Assembly (NCBI RefSeq): GCF_036711975.1
Contig: NW_027248939.1
Span: 682,001 to 746,000, forward strand
Length of the DNA stretch: 64,000 nt
Direction of reading: 5' to 3'
Source: Onthophagus taurus
Taxonomy: Eukaryota > Arthropoda > Insecta > Coleoptera > Scarabaeidae
In this document: piece after piece, positions 56,879-64,000 of the stretch
How positions within the stretch are numbered: position 1 is the first letter of the stretch
Layout of the letters: every line of letters begins with the position of its first letter
Position numbers and translations under genes: made by a program
The notes under the pieces: generated by a model
Seen by the model: the letters and a program-made list of their open reading frames with translations, nothing else
Told to the model about the DNA's origin: nothing
The model's database searches: none

Positions 56879-58182
56879 CTACGTTTGATTGGTTGATTGA
56901 GGCAGATTGTAAAAATTTTCGTCATTATAGTTGTAATATTCTTGTGTATCAGATTCGTAAATATTGTCATTATCGGTATCTCCCGATTCAACTGATTGAA
57001 ATTTAGGTTGAAAGTCATTGTTAAATTCGACGTTTTCAGGTATTTCAGGTGAAATATTTTCGTCGTTAGATTGACCAGTTTCAACAGAAAACATTCTCAT
57101 TCGTTTTAATGGGTTATTTCGTAAAGTATTTGATTGATGAGTGCTAGTGCTCATTGGAGTCGGTGTAGGAAAATTTTTGTTTTGGTTTGGTCGAAAAGCG
57201 TTTTGGGGTCTACCAAAGGTTTGAGCATTTGTCGGAAATCTTTGTGGTTGATGATTAAAATTGGGTCTTATATTGATCGGTTGTGAGGGAAAATTTGATT
57301 GTCTTGGTTGAAAGTTTTGTTGATTGTAATGTGGTGGTTGATGTGAATTCATTCCCCAGAATTGGTGTGTAAATTGAGGTGGACAATGATTGTTATATTT
57401 AAAATGTTGTGAATCTGGTTTAGGAAATTGCGGTTTCTGTACCAGTTTCGGTTGAGAATCAGGTAATCTCATTGGTCTCATGGTCTGATTTTGAAAATAA
57501 AGTGTATTATTTTCTTGAATCACAAATTGAAGAGCTTCGTTTAGGTTGGTAGGACGCATGCAACGTATAGTGGTTCCCAAGGGTTCTTTTAATCCAGATA
57601 AAAATGTTTTAAGTGTTAATTTATTGTAAAGATTTCGTTTTAAAGCTTTCGCGGGTTCCGTGTGTTCATGCATGTCTACATACGAGCAAATTAAATTTAA
57701 AATGTATAAACAACGGTCATAAAATTGATGGGGTTGTTCGTTATTATTTTGTCGTAACATAACTAGGTCTCTATTTAAACAAGCTTCGTCTCTTTGGCCT
57801 GCAAAATTACGTTGAAGAGTGATTTTTAAAGACTCCCAGGTGGAGACGTTTTGAACATTTACTACTAATCTAGCATTTCCGGGTAATTTACCAATTAAAG
57901 AATTTAGTAAATAAATATTTCAAAATCGTTAGGTTTACTTACGTCATAAAATGCGGTAATTAAACTTTGACAAGTTTGTATGTAGCGATTCAATTCATTC
58001 GGGTTTCCATCAAATTGAGGAACGCAATTTAAATATTCTGGTTTAAAAGCCATTTCTAAATTTAAATTTGGAGTGTTTGTAACGTTTGTGATTACGGAAT
58101 TTGTTAAGGAATTTATAGTAAGAAATTCTTCTGACGACAGTGTGAGTCTTTGTAAATTATTGAGCAAATCGTCAACTGACAT
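56879..58182 (-). pseudogene. gag: Retroviral gag, one frameshift
   Basis: Starts MSVDDLLNNLQRLTLSSEEF at 58182. The matrix/capsid part continues to about 57905, where a one-base shift in an AT-run ends the frame (stop at 57904). The other frame picks up with NSLIGKLPGNARLV and continues to 56879. It has a capsid core (QFYDRCLYILNLICSY, TFLSGLKEPLGTTIRC) and a Pro/Gln/Asn-rich C-terminal tail with an Arg-containing stretch instead of a CCHC zinc knuckle, as in other errantivirus Gags. It overlaps the protease frame at its end, the normal site of ribosomal frameshifting between gag and pol. Confidence 0.85.
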
Positions 58183-58420
58183 AAATGAAATGTACTTACA
58201 AAACTAAAGTGATTCTCATAACGGTGTTTCTATAGGAAATTGCCTTGTGCCTTGATTGGTTTGGGGGTCCTTCCTGCGGATGTGGATGATGATGTTCCAA
58301 ATCCCGTGAAATCCGTGAGTCCAGATGTTGAACGATTCAATGTCCGGTCACCGATATCACTGTTCGATTACCGATTAATCGAAGATACGAAAATTGTTGT
58401 ACGATACACCAATCTCGATA

Positions 58421-58438
58421 ATCCTGCTGACTGCGCCA
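58421..58438 (-). other. Primer-binding site
   Basis: TGGCGCAGTCAGCAGGAT on the coding strand, overlapping the LTR end by one base. It resembles the serine-tRNA primer site of 17.6/297-type errantiviruses; that comparison is from memory. Confidence 0.65.
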
Positions 58439-58685
58439 GTTTTCTAATAACACCGCAAGAGTTTCTTTTTAAAAATTTACTTTATTTATTATAACGATCT
58501 TAACAAGTCGGAGGTTAAACTAATTCTAATTCCTAACAATGGAAAAGAATTTACTAAAAGAAATTAAACTTAATTCTAAGTAAAACATCTGCTTCAGGAA
58601 TGAACGATGGAATGTCCTTATCATCTCTTTTCCAGAAACAGCGTATCTTCTTTATAAGTTCTCACGGGAACATGTAGATATAACT
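58438..58685 (-). repeat. 5' LTR of the retrovirus
   Basis: 248 bp; promoter-bearing copy in the coding (minus) sense; one base different from the 3' LTR (58477). Confidence 0.93.
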
Positions 58686-58689
58686 TGCG
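58686..58689. repeat. 4-bp target-site duplication, right (TGCG)
   Basis: TGCG, matching 51249-51252. Confidence 0.85.
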
Positions 58690-58739
58690 AGATATTTTTT
58701 TAATTTATTATGCAGAGGTATACGGAGTTATAAATATAC

Positions 58740-61053
58740 ATGTATACAAACGCACTCGATGCATTAAATTACATTATTGACGATGCATTATTAACATTAA
58801 ATTGTAAAATGGTCGTGTGTGAGGATTGTGGAAAAAGTTTTACTCGAGTTGACAATTTAAAAAGACATCAACGATTATCTTGCATTGGCAAGAGAATCAA
58901 GTTTGACGCACCGCAAATTCCAAAAGCAGTAAAATGTGAGGCTTGCGATGATTATGTAAATAGACAATGTTACTCTGCACATTTACGAAGCAACGCACAC
59001 AAGCGTAACCTATAAGCGTATAATCGATGACGGAGTGGAGAGAATAGCTGGAGCATTCGGTGACAAAATCGTCAGTTATCGAATAAGTGAAGAAGGTTTT
59101 TTTGTGGATTTGGATGAATTTTCTCATAGAATTCGAGAAAAAATACTAAATCTAATACAAAGCGCAATCGATATTCACCGAAATGTAAAATTAAATATGC
59201 AATGTTTGGTTTGTATTTTTTACAATCAAAGGAAGACTGTGAAATAAAATCATTCAATACGAAAAATAAGGTAGTATCATTAGCGTCGGATCTGTATAAA
59301 ATATATAAGGAATTTATTGATGAAATTTCATCAAAAATGTCAGAATTCCAGGAACGAGATTCAGGTAAGCGTAATGTGACATAATATACCTATATATTAA
59401 AAAATAAATGTTTCAATATTTTATTTAGGATAGACTTTAATGCAAATTCTCTATATGGAGTTAAATTTAAACAAATATAATCCTATCAGAGCATCTAATT
59501 ACATCGATCTACCATCGCAAATAAAAGCAAAGCGTGCTGTGCTAAATATACAAAACGCGGATGATACATGTTTTGCATGGGTTGTAACATCCGCACTACA
59601 TAAACCGAACGGTTTACCACAGAGGACATCTTCGTATCCGAATTACCTAGACTGCGGCTTAGACTATTCAAATATTGTTTTTCCAGTTAAATTACGAGAT
59701 ATACCTGTATTTGAAAAGCAGAACAAACTATCTATTAATGTATATGGAATAAATGAGTATTTTAAAGACGGTGTTATGAATTATGACATAATTACAATGT
59801 ATATATGTCGACAAAAAGAAGAAAGACATATAAATTTATTATTGCTTACAAATGATTCCGGGAATAGTCATTATTGTTGGATAAAAAATCTGTCTCGATT
59901 ACTATCATCGCAAGCATCGCAGAATGGTCATGAATAGTATATTTGCGACGGATGCTTGGTATTCTTTACGTCAGAAAATAAACTTATCCGTCATCAAAGT
60001 GACGATTGTAGCAAGGTAAGGGCAATTTTACCAACAACAAATTTGAAAATAAATAAATATGGAAATGAAGAAAAGGAAAATATACTACAGTTCGAAAATT
60101 TTGAACGACAATTAAAAATACCGTTCGTGGTGTATGCAGATTTTGAAGCATTACAGAAACCGATCGCCGATGCGGAAGCAACAGAACTTAACGATGATAA
60201 TTCATACTCCGTCAAATGTTTCGAACACGAACCTTATGCATTTGCATATTATATAAAATGTTCTTATGACGAATCATTGTCGAAGTTTGAAATATATCGC
60301 GGACGGAAAGATATGGCATTAAAAGAAGAAGACGTGGACTTTATAGTACAGAATAAAGAATAGTATATATCATTTTCGAAAAAAATTATCGTAGGAGAAA
60401 ACATTGACAGCAAGGGAAAGCTAAGGCGGGTTCATATGAAATTGAGATTTGTGGATTCATTTAGGTTTATGGCTTTATCGCTAGAGAAGTTGGGTTCATT
60501 TTTGGAAGACAACCAATGCGTTCAAATCAGAAAATATTTTAGGAACGAAGAACAGTTTCGACTTATACGTCAGAAAGGAGTTTTTTCGTATTCCTTTGTG
60601 GATTCATTCGAAAAGCTGAATCTTACCGCTCTGCCAGATCGAAGTAGTTTTTACAATACTTTATGCGACGATAGTATAACCGAAGAAAATTATTGTCGTG
60701 CACAAACGGTGTGGAACTTATTTAACTGTCGCACTTTAGGCGAATATAGCGACATTTATTTAACGTCTGACGTTTTACTTTTGGCGGACGTATTTGAGAA
60801 TTTCCGAATCATCTCGATGAAGTATTACTCTTTAGATCCATGTCGTTACTTCACAGCGCCGGGCTTCGGTTGGGATGCATTATTACGAATGACAGGGGTA
60901 AAATTAGAATTATTAATGGACATAGACATGTTACACTTCTTTAAAAATGGTATTCGCGGTGGATTAAGTATGTGCACTAAACGCAGTGCGAATGCTAACA
61001 ATAAATTAATGATGGAATTTGATGAAACCAAAGACCCATCTTATATTTTGTAG
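58740..61053 (+). pseudogene. Polinton/Maverick protein-primed DNA polymerase B, N-terminal two thirds, broken
   Basis: It opens with two zinc fingers (CEDCGKSFTRVDNLKRHQ; CEACDDYVNRQCYSAHL...H), then GAFGDKIVSYRI, EFQERDSG, a likely intron (donor GTAAGC at about 59366, acceptor TTTAG before 59429), and NKYNPIRASNYIDLP, CFAWVVTSALH, EKQNKLSINVYG and HYCWIKNLSRL. The exonuclease start PFVVYADFEAL (Asp-Phe-Glu, near 60135) follows. The next frame (60436-61053) has FVDSFRFMALSLEKL, DIYLTSDVLLLADVFENFR and FTAPGFGWDALL. It stops right before the palm motif YLD.NNLYG, so the catalytic palm with DTD is lost. Lesions: a TAG shortly after the intron acceptor (near 59430), stops at about 58240+775 (59015) and 59937, a gap near 60363-60435, and the truncation at 61053. 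The enzyme family replicates viral and Polinton DNA. Confidence 0.85.
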
Positions 61054-61063
61054 CTCGACGCTA

Positions 61064-61350
61064 CGAACTGTAGTGATTGATGTGATATCGTGACATGAGC
61101 TTTTTAAAATCCTCATTGTAAAATTCTTTTCCGTTTGCAGATTCTTCGGTATGTGTTTCCGCTTTTCCGATAGAATTGTTTCCATAGCTCGCGTAACTTC
61201 TTTGCCAGTTTTGTTTTTTAGTGGTACAGCCCATCCATACTTTGAGAAAGCATTAATAACTGTTAGAATATATTTAAAATTACCATTTGCTTTTGAATAA
61301 GGTATCATCTCCACTAAATCAGCTTGAAATAAGTCCGTTAAACCTTTTAT
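61064..61350 (-). pseudogene. Polinton retroviral-type integrase, core fragment
   Basis: It begins abruptly with KGLTDLFQADLVEMIPYSKA (first catalytic Asp) and runs through ILTVINAFSKYGWAVPLKNK and a TRAMETIL helix. After a one-base shift near 61130 it continues with GKEFYNEDFKKLM, the segment that follows the second catalytic residue, and ends at about 61070 against the truncated polymerase. The zinc-binding N-terminus and the catalytic Glu with chromodomain are missing. It is in frame with the preceding, unrelated segment, so the reading frame is chimeric. Confidence 0.75.
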
Positions 61351-61776
61351 AATAACATCATATACTTCTTCTTCTGCATGAGCTAATGGGTCAAGAGGAG
61401 AAGACGTGGGAGAAGATACCAACCTTTTTTCAGGAGTCGATGTAGTAAATTTTCGTCGTTGTTCTTTTACTGGAACTTTCGGTTTTCGAATAAAATATTC
61501 TGTCTCGGTTTTAGCTGGTACGTCAGAAATATCCGGCGAGTAACGTTGCATCTTAGATATCAACTTTTCTTCTTATGGAGATAGACTTCGTTTTGGAATG
61601 GATAGTAAAGGCGCTGTATCAAGCTTTGCGACAATATCCTGTAATGGCCTCGCGATGGGTACATATGCGGTTTCCGACCGAATCCTTGACTCCTCTAAGT
61701 CTTCTTTTAAAGAACGAATTTTGTCTCTCACGACTTCTCGTGCCGCGATAAGTTCTGCAGCTATCGTCTTGTTCAT
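61351..61776 (-). pseudogene. Polinton conserved ORF, N-terminal part
   Basis: MNKTIAAELIAAREVV, a charged coiled-coil (about residues 5-45: KIRSLKEDLEESR), YVPIARPLQDIV, then an in-frame stop at 61573-61575 and a Pro/Ser/Lys-rich stretch with STPEKR. A coiled-coil start followed by a 'PI..PL..L' segment is found in a conserved unknown protein of insect Mavericks. Function unknown. It fuses at 61351 with the integrase core, apparently through a deletion. Confidence 0.5.
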
Positions 61777-61827
61777 TGTATGATGTATGTGAAGTTACTA
61801 CGAACTGTACAGCTGAAGTCGTTAGTT

Positions 61828-62536
61828 TTAAACTTCAACGAATTTATCAAAACCCTTACGGTAACGTCCCTTAGATACACTACAATCTAAATCAATAACT
61901 AGGATGCCGTGACTATTCTCCCAACAAGCTTCGCTAATTTCCTTTAGCCGATGAAACTCCATATCGCTCATTATGTGATCTTCAAATACGTGTTTTAAAT
62001 TTGTTAAGTCTTGTTTAAATAACACCAAAAATTATATTACAATTATCGCGAACTAATTGTTTTGGAATTGCACAATAACTTTGACAAATTAGAAAGCAAT
62101 CAATGTTTTTATGCCGACCATACGAAAAAAATTCCTTAATGACATTTTGACCTGTACAGGAAACATCGTCAAATACGACTACCGAATATTCTTTCGCATC
62201 TTCCGGTCGAATGAACTCGTCTATATTAGAAAATTCATAGTAACCGCACTCTTTTATAGGTTCAATTAAACGTCTTAAAAAATCGTACTTATTTTGGTAT
62301 AACGAATTAGAGCATAAGTACAAGTTTAGGAAGCGCAACCCATTACGTACAACTAAAAGCGATAACATAGCATTTGTTTTTCCGACACCTGAGGGTCCTA
62401 CAATTAAACCTCGCTTACATTTTCCACCAAATAAATTACTGTGTCTTGTAAAGTGTTCTTCGACCGAACCATTACTAAAATTTGCTATAGGCAGTGTTAG
62501 AAGTTGCGGTAAACACTTTAATTTCTCGTCGATCAT
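61828..62536 (-). pseudogene. Polinton packaging ATPase (FtsK/HerA, A32-like), one frameshift
   Basis: 173 codons from 62536 have KRGLIVGPSGVGKTNAMLSL (Walker A, GPSGVGKT at residues 47-54), VVVFDDVS (Walker B, 119-124), DCFLICQSYCAIPKQLVRDN (sensor region) and CNIIF. The frame then shifts by one base near 62020 and goes on as LVLFKQDLTNLKHVFEDHI and GILVIDLDCS to the stop at 61828. About 235 residues in all, the usual size. In Polintons and related DNA viruses this ATPase pumps the genome into the capsid. One shift is the only defect seen. Confidence 0.85.
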
Positions 62537-62661
62537 GATTCTCGTACTAAATGAATTATAACATTAACAGGATAAGACTGAATGAAAATATAGCAAAAGA
62601 AACTATATATACATATATTTAAGAATAATAATAATAATTATAACACCTTAACCATTTAACC

Positions 62662-62686
62662 TAACATAACCTAACCTAACCTAAGG
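62662..62686. repeat. Interstitial (CCTAA)n telomere-like repeat
   Basis: CCTAA at 62662 and three tandem CCTAA at 62672-62686; (TTAGG)n is the common insect telomere unit. Very short; may be chance or low-complexity. Confidence 0.4.
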
Positions 62687-62703
62687 AAGAGGAGGAAAAA
62701 TGG

Positions 62704-63015
62704 TTACCACTCCTCCTCCTCTTCCTGCTCATCCCGCACTTCATACGGGGGCGGAGGCGCTGCAGGTGTCGGTGTCGGAGGTTCTATCCCAGTCGAACAA
62801 TGGTGTATGTGCATGTTTTGAACATGCACCTGCCCTCTCACCACTGCCGACTCTGAGACAATACTGTTTACCTAAGAAGATTATGAAATTAAAAACGTGC
62901 AAAAAAGATTATAGATATAGCCTACCAGCTGAAACAGGGTATCTACTTTTACCTCCAATGAAGCAACTCTTCGCTCCAACGTGAGCGCCCTCCCGACGTT
63001 GTTGCTACCGGACAT
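62704..63015 (-). CDS. Small spliced Polinton gene: coiled coil plus PPPPY motif
   Basis: Two exons on the minus strand, 63015-62926 and 62871-62704, give 85 residues; the 54-base intron starts GTAGGC and ends TTCTTAG, and the join is phase 0. Exon 1 ends with a short amphipathic helix (LERRVASLEVKVDTLFQL, leucine heptads). Exon 2 ends with PTPTPAAPPPPYEVRDEQEE and W, then stop. PPxY is the motif retroviral Gags and some DNA-virus proteins use to recruit NEDD4-type ubiquitin ligases. That this is its role here is inference. Neither exon alone makes a notable reading frame. The gene lies between the ATPase and two other Polinton-strand genes, all in the same direction. Confidence 0.6.
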
Positions 63016-63022
63016 CTTTTAG

Positions 63023-63469
63023 CTAGGAAGGGAAGTTATTAGTATGTAAAGAAGACAAAATGAATTCTCCTTTTTTCATTTCAACGGTTAATGTTGCAAC
63101 GGTGATGTCGAGTGACGTTGTTAAAGAGTGGTTAGAACTCGACGCCAGCCCTTCCCTAAACTGTGAAAGTTCTCTCAAAGAGGTCTGCAATTGAAGTACC
63201 TTTGCATGAAGGTCTTTATAAAAATTTTGATACAAAATATTAATTTCGGTCAAAATTTCCTCTTTGGTTGTTTCTACTTTCGGGCTTAATGAGGGAATTT
63301 CGATGGTAGGAATGTTTATGTTAGTAGGGGGAGTGGGAATCGACGAAGCTTTAGAAAAAGAAGCCTTAGAAACAAAAGCTGCATTAATAGCTTTAAGGTA
63401 TGTCCGGTTTTCGGTGCAGTGTTTTATGATAGGGACACATCGGCGTACCAACCTCCAATTTGCATTCAT
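63023..63469 (-). CDS. Coiled-coil protein of unknown function, Polinton region
   Basis: 148 codons. The start overlaps the end of the next upstream frame by 77 bases in another frame. A Pro/Thr/Ile-rich linker (about residues 44-66) is followed by a long amphipathic helix with EEILTEINILYQNFYKDL and KVLQLQTSLRELSQF (70-105) and a Ser/Thr-rich tail. The real N-terminus may instead come by frameshift from the upstream frame, which would make one ~275-residue protein. No enzyme motif. Oriented with the ATPase, so probably a Polinton virion or accessory protein (inference). Confidence 0.5.
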   Translation of the reverse strand: MNANWRLVRRCVPIIKHCTENRTYLKAINAAFVSKASFSKASSIPTPPTNINIPTIEIPSLSPKVETTKEEILTEINILYQNFYKDLHAKVLQLQTSLRELSQFREGLASSSNHSLTTSLDITVATLTVEMKKGEFILSSLHTNNFPS

Positions 63470-63824
63470 TTTCCGGCAATTCTTTTACCGGTATTGTTAA
63501 AATTCTTCTTAAAAATGTAGCTTTCTCACGTCCTTTTACGTACCCTACTTTTGTCGAACGACACAAATAACAAACGATCTCATCGAAACGAGACGCAGGA
63601 ACAAACCCGTCGTTCCAATCAATACAATGATGATGACTCATTAACCAATTCGCCGTATTGCAAAATTTGGTAGATAGTGAAGAAAAGCTTCGACTAGGTT
63701 GAAACACGTAATGACTTATACAATGATTACTGTCGTAAGAAGCCAGTTCCTTTGGGATAAATTCTTCATCGTTTATCGTGAAACATTGAATGTCCAAACC
63801 AATAAAATCCCTTTGAAAAACCAT
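63393..63824 (-). CDS. Conserved unknown protein, possible exonuclease-like fold
   Basis: 143 codons from a good ATG at 63824. The start FIGLDIQCFTIN resembles the first strand of DEDD nucleases with its Asp. EFIPKELASYD, HYVFQPSRSFSSLS, ANWLMSHHHCIDWNDGFVP and KATFLRRIL follow, then the end CPYHKTLH with a C-x2-H pair. Proteins with this FD/LD-Q-F....F..KELA.YD layout recur in insect genomes beside mobile DNA, as far as I recall. Function not established. The reading frame ends in the frame overlap with 63023-63469, which may be a frameshift. Confidence 0.5.
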   Translation of the reverse strand: MVFQRDFIGLDIQCFTINDEEFIPKELASYDSNHCISHYVFQPSRSFSSLSTKFCNTANWLMSHHHCIDWNDGFVPASRFDEIVCYLCRSTKVGYVKGREKATFLRRILTIPVKELPENECKLEVGTPMCPYHKTLHRKPDIP

Positions 63825-63897
63825 TATATACCACTGTATGCAAACGTTTCCTTCGATGTTTAGAGATACATTAAATGACGTTGCTTCAACAGTACCA

Positions 63898-63999
63898 CTA
63901 TATTAATTGCTTAACCATTTTCGTAAGAGGCGAATACACAAATGCTCTGTCATGCAGAATTAATGCGTAAGCTGTCGTACCCTCCGGAATTGGATTTTT
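63898..63999 (-). CDS. C-terminal end of a further Polinton-strand gene, cut by window edge
   Basis: 33 codons open to the window edge, ending EGTTAYALILHDRAFVYSPL and TKMVKQLI then stop. Composition and position suggest the end of another Polinton gene, perhaps a structural one. Identity unknown. Confidence 0.4.
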   Translation of the reverse strand, partial: KNPIPEGTTAYALILHDRAFVYSPLTKMVKQLI

Positions 64000-64000
64000 C

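Larger units (their letters stand above)
51253..58685 (-). mobile_element. Endogenous retrovirus, errantivirus-like (Metaviridae), 7433 bp
   Basis: Two 248-bp LTRs, an adjoining primer site and polypurine tract, and the order gag-protease-RT-RNase H-integrase-env on the minus strand make this a complete insect errantivirus-type element (relatives: gypsy, 17.6, 297, ZAM). LTRs begin AGTTAT and end AAAACT on the coding strand, and the target duplication is TGCG. It is nested in the Polinton. The LTRs differ at one base (51292 G versus 58477 T), so the insertion is recent. Yet gag has one frameshift and pol at least three lesions. Env alone is a long clean frame. Confidence 0.92.

Noticed and set aside
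62700..62984. 94-codon Pro-rich plus-strand frame
   Set aside because: It is the complement of the spliced PPPPY gene on the minus strand, which has the better splice and motif support.
1..64000. CRISPR arrays, operons, ribosome binding sites, riboswitches
   Set aside because: Eukaryotic sequence; no regularly spaced short direct repeats of CRISPR type.

Overview
The window is insect nuclear DNA, most likely beetle. It is AT-rich, with short GT-AG introns, AATAAA poly(A) signals, a luciferase/4CL-type acyl-CoA synthetase, an insect-type GNAT acetyltransferase and a clip-less serine protease homolog. Nothing bacterial is present. All family calls rest on motifs read by eye; no database search was run.

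Three host loci can be supported. (1) A four-exon acyl-CoA synthetase of the firefly-luciferase/4CL family, 10686-12445 (+). (2) An intronless GNAT N-acetyltransferase, 16546-17232 (+), with TATA box and poly(A) signals. (3) A serine protease homolog on the minus strand, four in-phase exons from 40541 down to 21295. Its last intron is 15.6 kb and full of transposons, and its catalytic serine is replaced by alanine.

Almost everything else is mobile DNA from nearly every eukaryotic class. Left part (1-10 kb): a long-inverted-repeat element, a core-deleted mariner, a Copia LTR and RNase H, a Jockey-like RT scrap, a mariner-superfamily 3' end, and a complete tRNA-derived SINE with a perfect 13-bp target duplication. 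Middle (14-36 kb): a Crypton-like tyrosine recombinase fragment, a complete but frameshifted mariner, a LINE 3' end whose tail matches the SINE, a Penelope endonuclease, a Gypsy gag/protease, several TA-flanked inverted-repeat elements, a near full-length P-element/THAP relic, a second Crypton and a MITE beside it. Right part (38-49 kb): a mariner relic, a Gypsy integrase split by a 1-kb P-superfamily element with an 8-bp target duplication, a Transib (RAG1-like) relic, a LINE split by a MITE, a second Penelope endonuclease and Harbinger parts.

The last 14 kb are the most striking. A virus-like Polinton/Maverick runs from about 50.6 kb past the window end. It has protein-primed DNA polymerase B on the plus strand. 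On the minus strand lie an integrase fragment, an FtsK/A32-type packaging ATPase, a small spliced coiled-coil gene with a PPPPY motif, and conserved unknowns. It is rearranged and frameshifted. Nested in it, between its terminal repeats and PolB, is a 7.4-kb errantivirus-like endogenous retrovirus (51253-58685). Its two 248-bp LTRs differ at one position, it has a 4-bp target duplication (TGCG) and an open env frame, but gag and pol are broken at several points.
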